A stretch of 64,000 nucleotides of DNA from VAZQ01 sp963807865 (GTDB lineage: Bacteria; Pseudomonadota; Alphaproteobacteria; Rhizobiales; Xanthobacteraceae), in the NCBI GenBank assembly GCA_963807865.1, contig CAWEDK010000017.1:186001-250000 (forward strand). The letters are read 5' to 3'. How positions within the stretch are numbered: the first letter of the stretch is position 1; each line of letters starts with the position of its first letter. Below are positions 48,750 to 58,946 of this stretch, one piece after another. The position numbers were made by a program, and so were the translations under genes. Under the pieces are notes generated by a model. It did not search any database, was not told where the DNA came from, and worked only from the letters and a program-made list of their open reading frames with translations.

Positions 48750-49682
48750 ATGGAATTGCGTCAGTTGCGGTATTTCGCGGCTCTTGCCGAGCAGCTCAAT
48801 TTCACTCGGGCTGCCGAGACCGTGCACGTCACGCAATCGACCCTGTCGCACCAGATCAAGCAGCTCGAGACTGAGATCGGTCACCGCCTCTTCGACCGCG
48901 TCGGCAAGCGGACCGTGATCACCGAGGCGGGTGAGCAACTGCTCGGCAAGGTCAAACTTGCGCTATCGGAGATCGACGACGGATTGCGCGGGTTGCGCGG
49001 CTCGGCGCAGCAATTGAGCGGAAGCTTGCGAATCGGCGTCACTCACACGTTCAACGTCAGTCTGTTGCCGACATGCATCGATATCTTTTTCAGCAAGCAT
49101 CCGTCGGTCCGTGTGACCGTGCAGGAGCAGAACGCGGAATCGGTCGCGCGGGGCGTGGAGGTCGGAGAATTCGACATCGGAATTGCCTATCGGCCGAACA
49201 ACGCGTCCGCCGTCTCGTTCGAACCACTATGCAACGATGAAATGGCGCTCGTGGTGTCGCCATCACATCCGCTGGCGAGCCGCACGCGTATCCGGATGGT
49301 GGAGCTTCACCGCCAGAATCTGGTGCTGTCGACCACCGACACCACCACCCGCGAACTGCTGGAAGGTTGGTTCCGTTCGGTCGGCGCGGAGCCGGTCATT
49401 GTCGTGGAAATGAATCCGATTGCGTCCGCGCTGGCGCTGGTGCGCCGCATGAACATAGGCGCGATTATTTCACGACAGGCGCTGATCGAGGTGACCGACC
49501 TGCGCATCATCCCAATAGAGAATCCGACGCCGATGCGCACGCCGGGCATCCTATGGAACCGCGACCGTCAGCAAACTGCTGCGGCGAAATACTTCGCAGT
49601 GATCCTGCGCAACGCCGTCATGGGTACGCCGATGACTGCGCGCGGGCGCCGCAAGGCGAAGCTCACCGCTTCGGCGGTATGA
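48750..49682 (+). CDS. LysR-family transcriptional regulator (CynR/CbbR-like)
   Basis: A 310-aa activator with an intact frame. The N-terminal helix-turn-helix reads LRQLRYFAALAEQLNFTRAA and VTQSTLSHQIKQLETEIG. The effector domain follows, with GSLRIGVTHTFNVSLLP and GEFDIGIAYRPNN. Met 48750 (MELRQLRYF) is chosen over the frame from 48708. It is divergent from the dienelactone hydrolase, its probable target. Its 3' end overlaps the convergent CocE-type gene by 20 bases. Confidence 0.9.
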   Translation: MELRQLRYFAALAEQLNFTRAAETVHVTQSTLSHQIKQLETEIGHRLFDRVGKRTVITEAGEQLLGKVKLALSEIDDGLRGLRGSAQQLSGSLRIGVTHTFNVSLLPTCIDIFFSKHPSVRVTVQEQNAESVARGVEVGEFDIGIAYRPNNASAVSFEPLCNDEMALVVSPSHPLASRTRIRMVELHRQNLVLSTTDTTTRELLEGWFRSVGAEPVIVVEMNPIASALALVRRMNIGAIISRQALIEVTDLRIIPIENPTPMRTPGILWNRDRQQTAAAKYFAVILRNAVMGTPMTARGRRKAKLTASAV

Positions 49683-51453
49683 TCGGCAGCATCACGTAAT
49701 TTTCGCGATCCGCACCGAAGTGGATCGTGGTCTTGCCACCGTAGATCGTCGGCGGACGGTCCTGCGGATCATCGTGCAGGAACGGTCCGCAACCGGTGAA
49801 CTCGTTCTTCATGTTCGACAGCCGTCCGCCGCTCGCGCCTTTGTAGACATAGTCTTTCCCCTGGACGGATAGGCCGATGCGATAGCCGGCGGGAATGACC
49901 AGACAGGTCGGCCAGATTTCGATGTCAAGCTCCACGACCGCTCCGGGGGTGAGAGGCCGATATTTCGTCATGGGTGTGATACGGTCGGTAGGGCGTACTC
50001 AGACTATTGGATCGAGCTTGCGGTGGGAGGCGCGCAACCAGCCTTGCGCGACCGGGGTGTGTGGATCGAGCGCGCCGTGAAACACGACCTCCTTGCCGGT
50101 CGGGATCAAACACCTGGATCACCAGGAAGAGGTCGGCGTCAACGGTCGAGGACGACACGAACAGCTTGGCAGCGGATGGTCCGGTGATTTCCGTCTCGTG
50201 CTCCAGCGGCGGTGTCAGGAACATCAGGCCGTCGCCCAGCGAGTCGTAGCTCGTTGCCGTCGTCGCCGCCGAGCGGATCTCGCGTCAGCGCACTGCTGAT
50301 GCAGATCGAGATAGAATTTCGTCCATTGTGTGCGCGCGAGAGGCCACTCGTTTTCGTGACGCTGGACGAATTTCTCGCCCGGATGACGGACCTGAAGCTG
50401 TACGGCGGGCTGGCTGTCCCAGCCGGTGTTCTCGCCCTTGAGGAAATGCCCGAAGAACCGCTTTTGCAGGTTAATGCCGTAGTCGGTGTAGAACAGCGTC
50501 CAGTGCCGGTCGCCGTGCATCTCGAGCCATTTCTGCTTCGATGCCGCTCGTACAAACCCTTCGATGTTGCCGCGCAGATGCAGCGAGTTGCCGCCCCAGT
50601 TGCCGCAGGACAGCAGCGGCACCGTGATCTTGTCCCAATCGGCCGAGTGATCGCGATGGTATTTGTCGTCGAGCGGGTGCGCGGCGATCTCGCCGCCGAA
50701 GTCGCAGCGGAATTTCTCGAGTTCTTCCTGCGGCAGGGTTTCCGGTCCGCACACCAGGTCGCCGTTGATGTGGCTGACCGGTCCGCGCTTGCCGAGCCCG
50801 TGCTGCACGGTTTTCACCTGCATGTCGTACCAGTTCGTCTGGAACGAGCAGAGGATGCCGCCCTGATGGTTCTTGTCGCGATACCAATCGCCGGCGCCTT
50901 CCCAGACGCAGATCGCCGCCAGATGCGGTGGTTGCAGGCCAGCCACCTGCCATTGATTGATGGCGTAGTAGGAGATGCCGGCCATGCCGATCTTGCCGTT
51001 GCTCCAAGGCTGTACCGCCGCCCATTCGATGCAGTGATAGATGTCGAGCGTCTCGCGCGGCGAGAACGGATCGATGTAGCCGGGCGAGCGTCCGGCACCG
51101 CGCGAATCGACGCGCACGCAGACATAACCCTCCGGTACCCACTTCTCCGGGTCGACGACCTCCCAGCTCTGGTAGCCATTGGTTGAGCCTGCGGGCACAT
51201 CCGGGTGTTCACTCACCATGATGTCCCACGCCGTTTGATAGCCGTCCTTGAACAGCAGCCACTTCGCATACGGACCGTAGGACAGGATCACCGGGTAGCG
51301 GCCCTCCGCCAAAGGCCGGTAGACGTCGGCGCGCAGCACCAGCCCGTCATCCATCGGGATTGCGACGTCCCAATCGATCACCATGCCGTCGCGGGTTTCG
51401 GTTGTCCCGCGCCGCTCGACGTGGGTTTTTGGTCGATCCGTGACCTGGTCCAT
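49663..51453 (-). pseudogene. CocE/NonD-family serine hydrolase, several frameshifts at the C-terminus
   Basis: A large acyl or peptidyl hydrolase related to cocaine esterase and X-Pro dipeptidyl-peptidase, about 590 aa. The first 375 residues are intact: LRADVYRPLAEGRYPVILSY, RVDSRGAGRSPG and the nucleophile region GMAGISYYAINQWQVAG (Ser in GIS). His is probably in HGDRHWTLF. The C-terminal jelly-roll domain is spread over frames after breaks near 50295, 50215, 50095 and 49990, ending LPIIPPKR at 49663. Start 51453 lies 17 bases after the TTT receptor stop. It may hydrolyse an ester or amide taken up through that receptor. Confidence 0.75.
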
Positions 51454-51470
51454 CCTTGCCGGTCCTGCGG

Positions 51471-52450
51471 CTATTGTTCGGCGGGGCCGAACGTTGCGAC
51501 GACCTTGCCCCACTTGTCGATTTCTTCGCGGATGAACGCGCCGAATTGCTGGCGCGTTCCACGAGAGGGTCATAGCCCTGCTTGGCGAGTGCCTCCTTGA
51601 CCCTCTCTGAATTGATCGCCTCGGCTGCCACCTTGGACAGCTTGTCGACGATGTCGGTCGGCGTGCCGACCGGCGCCATCAAGCCGAACCACATTCGCAT
51701 GTCGAAATCCTTCAGTCCCTCCTCCGCAACCGTTGGCAGGGTCGGCACCACGGCCGAGCGGCGCGGCCCGGTTGAAGCAATCCCGAGCAGCTTGCCGTCT
51801 TCGATCAGGGCTTTCACCGGGGGCACCGGGGAGAACATCACCTTGATCTGGCCGGACAGCAGGTCCTTGGTCGTCTCGCCGCTACCTTTGTAAGGGACGG
51901 CAGTCAGCTTGACGCCAGCCATCAAATTGAAGAGCTCTCCGGCGAGATGCGTTGTGGTGCCTTTCCCGGCAGTCGCGTACATGATCTCGCCGGGCTTTGC
52001 CTTGGCCAGACTGATCAGATCTTTGACCGATTTCACCTCGAGCGATGGGTGCACCACCAAAACGGTGGGCGCTTCCGCCAGCGGGGCGACGGGAATGAGG
52101 TCCGTGGCAAAGTTGAAGCCAAGGTTCTTGAACAGGCTTTCGTTCACCGCATTGCTGTTGGCGCCCATCAGGATTGTGTAGCCGTCGCTCGGCGCACGAA
52201 CGACGAATTGTGTTGCGATGTTGCCTGACGCACCAGTGCGGTTCTCGATCACCACCTGCTGGCCGAGAATCTCGCTCATCTTGCCGCCAATGATGCGCGA
52301 CAGCACGTCGGTTGGGCCGCCCGCGGCAAAACCGACAATCAGGCGAATTGGCCTCGATGGGTAAGATTGTGACTCCGCCGGGGTGGCATTCGCTGCCAGT
52401 ACCGCTCCGGCAACGACAACGAAAGACAGAGATCTGCGGTTGACGGTCAT
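51471..52450 (-). CDS. TTT-family (Bug) solute receptor, one frameshift
   Basis: A periplasmic receptor of about 326 aa. The signal peptide (RRSLSFVVVAGAVLAANATP) is followed by PIRLIVGFAAGGPTDVLSRI, VIENRTGASGNIATQFVVRA, YATAGKGTTTHLAGELFN and WFGLMAPVGTPTDIVD. A break near 51555 hides the normal end, QQFGAFIREEIDKWGKVVAT to TAG 51471. Met 52462 is an alternative start. It lies directly upstream of the CocE-type gene on the same strand and lacks adjacent TctAB. Confidence 0.86.
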
Positions 52451-52657
52451 GGCGTTCCCCACCTTAAGACGATGCGGCTTGGGCCGCTTTTGCGTTCTGA
52501 GGGCACGTTACGATTCCGGGCATGGCCACGACAATGGCGAATCTCCATCGATAGGATTGACGCGGTCGATGGTCGTATGCGGCGTTTTGGCTTGCACTAC
52601 CCGCCGTGACCGCGTTTGTTGCTCGGACGCTGCCACGGCGCTTCCGGAGACAAAGTT

Positions 52658-53602
52658 TTGGCGCTTCCATTGCAACCACATCGTATCGACGTTCACCATC
52701 ATCACGCCTCTCCCGCATTTGTCGCTGAGATCGTGGCGCGCCAGACCGGCCAGCACGCGCTGATTGAATGGACGCCGTCGAAGTCGATCGAAGAGATGGA
52801 TCGCGCCGGCGTGCGGACCGCAATGACCTCGGTCGCGCCTCCCGGCGTCTGGTTCGGCGACAACGCCGCAGCGCGTAAGCTGGCGCGCGAAAGCAACGAA
52901 TATGCGACGCGGATCGCGAGGGACCATCCCGGCCGCTTCGGGGTGTTCGCGGCGCTGCCGCTTCCCGACGTCGAAGGAAGCTTGGCCGAAATTGAGTATG
53001 CGTTCGACGTTCTCAAAGCCGACGGCGTCGGCCTGATGACGAGCGTCAACCAGCAGTGGCTCGGCGATCGCGCGTTCGCGCCAGTCATGGAGGAGTTGAA
53101 CCGACGCAGGGCGGTGGTCTACGTGCATCCGACGTGTCCTCATTGTTGTAGCGGTTTGATGTCGGAGGTGCCCGACCATCTGATCGAGTTCGCGACCGAC
53201 ACCACGCGGACCATCGCGAGCCTCATGTTGACCGGGACTGCGAATCGCTGTCCCGATATCCGCTTCATTTTTGCCCATGCGGGCGGAACGATGCCGTTCA
53301 TCACCGAGCGGATGACATGGTGGGCCGACGTGAAGAAGGACCTGGCGATCCAGATGCCAAATGGCCCTCTGCACGAATTGCGGCGGTTCTTCTATGATAC
53401 CGGCTTCTCGGCCAATCCATATGCCCTGTCGTCGCTGCTGCGGCTCGTGTCCGTTTCTCAGGTGATGTATGGCACCGACTTTCCATTTCGGGGTTGCGTC
53501 GAGAACGTTGAGGGTTTGAAGGCTTACGGCTTCAGCGCCGACGACCTTCTCGCCATCGAACGGGACAACGCCCTGCGGATCATGCCGCAATTGGCCCGTT
53601 GA
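52658..53602 (+). CDS. amidohydrolase-2 (ACMSD-like) metal-dependent hydrolase/decarboxylase
   Basis: A TIM-barrel enzyme of about 314 aa of the aminocarboxymuconate semialdehyde decarboxylase / gamma-resorcylate decarboxylase group. Metal and catalytic features are IDVHHHHASP (HxH), VYVHPT (His), FIFAHAGG (His) and VMYGTDFPF (Asp). TTG 52658 has GGAGA 7 bases upstream, which beats the longer frame from TTG 52616. It diverges from the receptor at 52450 and is followed at 55 bases by another Bug receptor. It probably decarboxylates or hydrolyses a small aromatic or dicarboxylic acid. Confidence 0.82.
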   Translation: MALPLQPHRIDVHHHHASPAFVAEIVARQTGQHALIEWTPSKSIEEMDRAGVRTAMTSVAPPGVWFGDNAAARKLARESNEYATRIARDHPGRFGVFAALPLPDVEGSLAEIEYAFDVLKADGVGLMTSVNQQWLGDRAFAPVMEELNRRRAVVYVHPTCPHCCSGLMSEVPDHLIEFATDTTRTIASLMLTGTANRCPDIRFIFAHAGGTMPFITERMTWWADVKKDLAIQMPNGPLHELRRFFYDTGFSANPYALSSLLRLVSVSQVMYGTDFPFRGCVENVEGLKAYGFSADDLLAIERDNALRIMPQLAR

Positions 53603-53657
53603 CGTCCGATCCCGCGGCAGAGCGGGGCGGTGAACAAAAAAGATAGGGAGGCTATCC

Positions 53658-54659
53658 ATGTCTGACGGGTCCGGTTTGCAACGCTGTCGAACAATCGCGC
53701 TTGCAATGTTGATGGCCGCGAGCGTCGTCTCGCTCTCGCCTGAGGGCGCGCTCGCACAGGAGGCCTATCCGAACAAGCCAGTGAAGATCGTCGTCGGCAT
53801 GCCGGCCGGGAGCTTCACCGACCTGTCGGCGCGGCTGATCGGTGACAGCCTTCGCGCAGAATTAAAGGAAACGTTCGTAATCGAGAACCGCCCAGGCGCT
53901 GCAACCAATCTGGCGACGCAGACCGTCGCGCGATCGCCGAAGGATGGCTACACGCTGCTGCTCTCCACGAACTCGAATGCGATGAACGTCAGTCTGTTCA
54001 AGGAACTGTCGTTCGACATCGTCAAGGACTTCCAGCCCGTCGCGATGATCGCGTCGAGCGCGTTTATTCTGGCGGTCACGCCATCGCTGCCAGTGAACAG
54101 CCTCAAGGAATTGATCGACTACGCGAAGAAGAATCCCGACGTCTTGAATTTCGCCTCGACGGGAGCAGGTACGGCAAATCACCTCGCCGTCGAAATGCTG
54201 GCCAAACAGGCTGGCATCAAGACCGCGACGATTTTCTACAAGGGTTCGATGGAGGGCATCACCGATGTGGTCGGTGGCCGGACACACGCCATGTTCGCGC
54301 CGGCGTCGACTGTCATGCCGCAGGTTCAGGCCGGCAGGCTCAAGGCCATCGCGGTGACCAGCGGGAACCGGACCTCGCTTGCTGCCGACGTTCCGACGAT
54401 GTCGGAAGCCGGCCTGTCGGGTTATGAGGTCACCATGTGGAACGGCCTTTTCGCCCCCGCGGGGACGCCGCCGGAGATCGTCAGCCGCCTGGCTGCGGCC
54501 GTGACCAGGGCGGTTGCTTCTCAGGAGCTTCAGAACAAAATCAAAGCGAACGGTGGCGATCCCATCGTCATGGGCGCCAAGGAGTTCGGGGAGTACCTGG
54601 AGAAAGACATTCACCGATGGTCCGAAGCCATCCAGTCGGCCGGCATCAAGCCGCAATAG
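53658..54659 (+). CDS. TTT-family (Bug) solute receptor
   Basis: A periplasmic receptor of 333 aa. The signal region is TIALAMLMAASVVSLSPEGA. The Bug signatures are VKIVVGMPAGSFTDLSARLI, VIENRPGAATNLATQTVARS, NFASTGAGTANHLAVEML and NGLFAPAGTPPEIVSRL. AGGGAGG precedes the ATG. It sits between the ACMSD-like gene and the alpha/beta hydrolase (7 bases), all on the plus strand. It has no TctAB neighbour on this strand, although a complete set lies at 57-60 kb on the other strand. Confidence 0.92.
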   Translation: MSDGSGLQRCRTIALAMLMAASVVSLSPEGALAQEAYPNKPVKIVVGMPAGSFTDLSARLIGDSLRAELKETFVIENRPGAATNLATQTVARSPKDGYTLLLSTNSNAMNVSLFKELSFDIVKDFQPVAMIASSAFILAVTPSLPVNSLKELIDYAKKNPDVLNFASTGAGTANHLAVEMLAKQAGIKTATIFYKGSMEGITDVVGGRTHAMFAPASTVMPQVQAGRLKAIAVTSGNRTSLAADVPTMSEAGLSGYEVTMWNGLFAPAGTPPEIVSRLAAAVTRAVASQELQNKIKANGGDPIVMGAKEFGEYLEKDIHRWSEAIQSAGIKPQ

Positions 54660-54666
54660 ATTTGTC

Positions 54667-55875
54667 ATGAATGTCAACGAAAAAGCGGCCGTCGAAACCG
54701 TCGAAACTCTCGCCGACCGCCTGAAGGTCGAAGACGGATATGCGCGCGTAAACGCGATGTGGAAGACGCAGGGCGCGACGGCGACCCTTCGCTATGTCCA
54801 CCACCTGCCGCATGGGCGCGCTATCCCGCTCGGCCTCGAACTGTCGGAGATAGACCGCATCATCGCGAGCTGCGACAGCTTCTATCGCGGTGGTTATCGC
54901 GACTGGCCGACGCAATGGTTCAAGGCGGGCGACCAATACTTGGAACGGGGACGCGTCGCGCTGAACACGGGGCATCGCGAAACCGCGGCGCAGATGATCT
55001 TCACGGCGGCGGCCTGCTATCACATCGCTGGATACATGCACCACGACGTCGGCCGGCTGCTGCCGGAAACCCGGCACTCGATGTTGCGCGCGGTAGAGAT
55101 CTATTGGGAGGCCGCTCCGCTGTTCTCGCCTCCTTCGATGCCGCTGGAAATCCCATATGACGGCACGACGCTGCGGCCGTTCCTGCGCTTGCCTTCCGGT
55201 ATCGAACGTCCGCCATGTGTGATCCTGATTGGCGGGGCGAACTCGAACATGATCAACATGCACGCGGTGTCGGAGTATTATCTGGCACGCGGCATGGCAG
55301 TCGTCGGTCTCGATGGGCCGGGGCAGGGCGAGTTCTACGCGCGTACCGGCCGGCCGTGCAGAGTCGATGCCTATGACCGTGCGCTGAGTGCCGTGGCCGA
55401 TTGGGTCGTGACGGACAATCGAGTCGACGGAAGACGTTTCGGTATTTACGGCCGGGCGACCGGCTCGCTCCTCGCGATGCATGCCGCGGCGACCGACAAG
55501 CGCTTCAGGGCCGTGGTCGCGCATCCTGGTGCGTTCGATGTCGGCAACTACTTCGACCAGGCTTTCGCCCACACGCTGGTGTCGCACCGGCTTGAGATGT
55601 GCAATTTCATGGGCGGCAAGACCCTGGATGAGGGCGAGCGTCTGGTCCGCGAGCAACTGACATTGAAGCATGTGGCCGATCAGATCGATGTCCCGATCCT
55701 GTCGGTGTGTTCGGCTGATGATGAAACGATGCCGACCGCCAAATCCGCAATTCTGAAAGAGCGAGTCAAAGGGCCGGTCGAGGTCGTGATATTTCCGGGC
55801 AAGGGGCACGGCGGCCCCTCGAGGCTGTCACTTCCTCTGGAAGCGGACTGGATGCGCGATCGCTTGGCCCCCTAG
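54667..55875 (+). CDS. alpha/beta hydrolase of the FrsA/dihydropseudooxynicotine hydrolase type, nucleophile Ser replaced by Ala
   Basis: A 402-aa protein with an N-terminal helical cap (residues 60-150) and a C-terminal alpha/beta hydrolase domain. Oxyanion text CVILIGGANSNMINMH and VVGLDGPGQGEF are typical. The nucleophile elbow expected as GRSxG reads GRATG (Ala264, codon GCG at 55456). The Asp (CSADDETMPT) and His (GKGHGGPS) are kept. In relatives the Ser starts C-C or ester cleavage, so this copy may be inactive or may use another mechanism. The frame is unbroken. It overlaps no neighbour and follows the receptor closely. Confidence 0.85.
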   Translation: MNVNEKAAVETVETLADRLKVEDGYARVNAMWKTQGATATLRYVHHLPHGRAIPLGLELSEIDRIIASCDSFYRGGYRDWPTQWFKAGDQYLERGRVALNTGHRETAAQMIFTAAACYHIAGYMHHDVGRLLPETRHSMLRAVEIYWEAAPLFSPPSMPLEIPYDGTTLRPFLRLPSGIERPPCVILIGGANSNMINMHAVSEYYLARGMAVVGLDGPGQGEFYARTGRPCRVDAYDRALSAVADWVVTDNRVDGRRFGIYGRATGSLLAMHAAATDKRFRAVVAHPGAFDVGNYFDQAFAHTLVSHRLEMCNFMGGKTLDEGERLVREQLTLKHVADQIDVPILSVCSADDETMPTAKSAILKERVKGPVEVVIFPGKGHGGPSRLSLPLEADWMRDRLAP

Positions 55876-56019
55876 CAGCAGTGTAGCTCGCCGACGCGCA
55901 CAGCATCGCGGTTAGCGCCTAGTTAGCTGCCGAAAGCGCATAGCATCGGCCCGCTAAACTTACTTCACATCGCGATAGAGCTTGTGGCACAAGACGGCCT
56001 CGAATGGAGAATTGACATA

Positions 56020-56958
56020 ATGAGCAACGGTGCCAAAGCACGATGGACAATGCCGCGCGGGATGATGCATCTCCCGGTGGCCTGTTTCGGAAAGGATCTG
56101 AAGCTCGACTTTGAAACGAACGCGCGTCTCATCGACTTTCAGATCAAGCATGGGGCGACGTCGATCTGCATCCTGATGCATTTGGCCGAACAGCTCAATC
56201 TGACCACCCAGGAGCGGAAGGACCTGACGCAGGCTTCGGTCGAAGCAGTGGGCGGTCGCGTCCCGGTTCTCGTGCACACCAGCTTATCGGGCACCGACCA
56301 GGTCATTGACCTCGTCCGGCATGCCGAGAAGGCGGGCGCGGACGCGAGCGTCGTCATCGCTCCCTACTATTGGAAGCCGACCCAGGACCAGATTTACGAA
56401 CATTTTGCCGCCGTGATGTCAGCCTCGGACCTTCCATTCGTTGCATATCACTCGCCCGCCTTCATGGACGGGATTGAAATCACCCCTGCTACGCTCGTGA
56501 GGTTGCTGGAGCGGTTCCCGCAGAAATTCGCCGGGCTCAAGGAGGCGAGCCATAACTTCGAGCAATTCATCGAACTGCGCCGAGCTGCGCAGCAGATAAG
56601 GCCGGATTTCGGCGTGATTACCGGAATCGAGTACATCATTCCTGCGATGACGCTGGGCGGGGTAGGCTCGATGTCGATCTTTAGCGGTGTCGCGCCACGT
56701 CTCGTGCAAGGGCTTTACGATGCAACGGTACAGGGCCGCATGAAGGAGGCCCTTGAGTTGCAGGACAAGATGTCGGCGCTCTGGCAACTGGGCAAAGTCG
56801 GCTATCCCGCTCCCATCAAGACCATGATGGAGATCATGGGGCGGCCGGTCGGTGACACAAGGCTGCCGCTGATCCCGACGTCGGCTGAGAAGAAGGCGTG
56901 GCTGGCCAAAGAACTGGAAAAGCTCGGGCTCCTTGAGTCCGAACCACATGGTTGGTGA
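56020..56958 (+). CDS. dihydrodipicolinate synthase/N-acetylneuraminate lyase-family aldolase
   Basis: A class I aldolase TIM barrel of 312 aa. The Schiff-base Lys is in KFAGLKEASHNF (about residue 180) and the conserved Tyr in VAYHSPAFM. The pyruvate-binding GTTGE loop is altered to GATSICILM, so the keto-acid partner may differ from pyruvate. Met 56020 is preferred over 55984. The catabolic context suggests a role as a keto-acid aldolase or hydratase-aldolase rather than in lysine synthesis. It is convergent with TctA. Confidence 0.86.
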   Translation: MSNGAKARWTMPRGMMHLPVACFGKDLKLDFETNARLIDFQIKHGATSICILMHLAEQLNLTTQERKDLTQASVEAVGGRVPVLVHTSLSGTDQVIDLVRHAEKAGADASVVIAPYYWKPTQDQIYEHFAAVMSASDLPFVAYHSPAFMDGIEITPATLVRLLERFPQKFAGLKEASHNFEQFIELRRAAQQIRPDFGVITGIEYIIPAMTLGGVGSMSIFSGVAPRLVQGLYDATVQGRMKEALELQDKMSALWQLGKVGYPAPIKTMMEIMGRPVGDTRLPLIPTSAEKKAWLAKELEKLGLLESEPHGW

Positions 56959-56988
56959 CTTGATCGGGCGTCGTTAGGCCGTGGCGTG

Positions 56989-58496
56989 TCAGTCCAATCC
57001 GATGCTCCGACGCACCGAGCCCTTTGACCAGATACCGGACACGACGCTTGTGACAGCAAGGCCGAGCGCCGCGATCAGCAACGCTGCGGCGATCGGCCGG
57101 TCGACGAAGATCGACAAAGAGCCGGACGACAGCGTCAACGCCTGACGCAAGCTCATCTCGAACAAGGGCGCAAGAACGATACCGAGAATCAGCGGCGCAG
57201 GATCAAATCCGTTCCGGCGGAAGAAGTAGCCGGCAATTCCGGCCCCGAACATGATCCACAATTCCGCGATGCTCGAATTGACGCTGTATACGCCGATGAC
57301 GCAGGTCACGATGATGATGGGATAAAGATCGAATACGGAATACGGAGCACACTGACGAAAAGCCCGACCATCGGTAGGTTTAAGATCAGCAGCACCAGAT
57401 TTCCGACATACATGCTGGCGATGAAACCCCAGTAGAGATCGGGGTGGCTCGTGATGAGATTGGGTCCAGGCGAGATCCCGTGGGTCATCATCGCCGCCAG
57501 CATGACCGCCGGAACCGCACCTCCTGGAATTCCAAGCGCCAGCATCGGGACGAATGCGCTGCAGGCCGCCGCGTTGTTGGCCAATTCTGGCCCCGCAACG
57601 CCTTCGATCGCTCCCTTTCCGAACCGCTCGGGATTTGCCGCAAGCTTTTTCTCCAGCGCGTAGGAGAGGAAGCTCGATACGACGTGAGCGGAGCCTGGAA
57701 TGATGCCGATCACGAAGCCAAGTGCGGTGCCTCTCAGGCATGGCGCCGCAGAGCTCTTGAGATCAGCTCTTGTCAGAATGAGGTCCCTCAGCCTGGGCGC
57801 GGCGATCGTGGCGGGGCGCGCCGACGATGCGGAGAGGAGAACCTCCGATAGGCCGAACAAGCCGACCGCCATTGGCACGATCCCCAGCCCGTCGCCCAGT
57901 TCCGGAACGTTGAACATCAAGCGCGCGTGTGCCGTCAGCGGGTCGATTCCGATCATGCCAAGGGTTAGGCCCAGCAGAGCCATCGTCGCGGCCTTCAGCC
58001 TTGACCCTTCGCTCAGGAACGCCAGTAACACCAGGGCAAGAGCAAGCAGGCCGACGTACTCCGCCGGACCGAACAAGAGCGCGATTCGCGCTACCTGCGG
58101 CGCCACGATCACCAGCGCGACCAGCGCCAGCGTTCCTGCCACGAACGAGCCAAGCGCGGCGACCGCAAGCGCCGGTCCGGCGCGGCCCTGCTTTGCCATC
58201 TCATAGCCGTCGATGCACGTCACGACCGACGCTGCTTCGCCCGGGATACGCATTAGGATCGAAGTGGTGGAACCGCCGTACATCGCTCCGTAGTAGATGC
58301 CGCCGAGCAGCACGATGGCGTTCGTCGGTGAAATTCCGAACGTGAGCGGCAACAAGAGGCTCATTCCCGCAAGGGGACCGAGGCCGGGAAGGACGCCGAC
58401 GAGCGTCCCGACCACACAGCCCAAGACCGCGTACCACAGGACGGATGGATTCAGTGCGATCGAAAAGCCATGGAGCAGGTTCGCGAGAATGTCCAT
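56989..58496 (-). CDS. tctA: tripartite tricarboxylate transporter permease TctA, one frameshift
   Basis: The large membrane subunit of a TTT importer, about 500 aa. The first conserved loop is GVLPGLGPLAGMSLLLPLTF, and GGIYYGAMYGGSTTSILMRI with PGEAASVVT follows. A second loop is GIIPGSAHVVSSFLSYALEK, with ALGIPGGAVPAVML after it. A break near 57335 precedes the last helices (WIMFGAGIAGYFFRRNGFDP to the stop at 56989). It lies 6 bases after TctB. These membrane subunits could also serve the orphan receptors elsewhere in the window. Confidence 0.88.
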
Positions 58497-58502
58497 TTCG
58501 TA

Positions 58503-58946
58503 TCAGGGCAGACTGACGCGAAGCAACTTGGTGAACAGCAGATAGCTGCCGCCCGAAAGGACGCCTGCCACCAGGACCGAAAGGACAAGTGATCTGCGTT
58601 CGACGAATTTGAACAGAATGAAAGCACCAGCCGCAATGGTGGCAACGTAACCGACCCGCTCGAATGCCAGGATCATCGCACCAAGGATACAGCAGATGGC
58701 GAGCGGCTTGAGCGACGGCGACGTACTTTGCTCATCGCTCGCGCGCAGCTTTCCCGGGCTCATCGCGGCCGCGCCAGCCGCTACCGCGGTGGCGCCGGCG
58801 AGAATGAGCGGAACGAGACCCGGGCCTGGGGCCAGCACCGTCCCCATCGGCATCGTCAGCGCCGCGGCGCCGAAGGCGATCGCAACGGCCAGGATGAAAA
58901 GCGCAACGAGCCGGGCCTCGGCTGTCGCCATCATTCCATCCATCAT
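58503..58946 (-). CDS. tctB: tripartite tricarboxylate transporter small subunit TctB
   Basis: A 147-aa protein with four hydrophobic helices, for example LVALFILAVAIAFGAAALTM, and GPGLVPLILAGATAVAAGAA with the family GPGxxP box. The ATG overlaps the receptor stop by 4 bases and the TctA start is 6 bases downstream, the classic receptor-TctB-TctA order. Confidence 0.88.
   Translation of the reverse strand: MMDGMMATAEARLVALFILAVAIAFGAAALTMPMGTVLAPGPGLVPLILAGATAVAAGAAAMSPGKLRASDEQSTSPSLKPLAICCILGAMILAFERVGYVATIAAGAFILFKFVERRSLVLSVLVAGVLSGGSYLLFTKLLRVSLP

Noticed and set aside
52508..53659. A 383-codon minus-strand frame opposite the ACMSD-like gene
   Set aside because: No family pattern is visible; the plus strand has the full set of amidohydrolase-2 motifs.
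55897..55965. Loose direct repeats around GCATAGCATCG and GCACAGCATCG
   Set aside because: Two short imperfect copies are too weak to call a repeat element or an operator.
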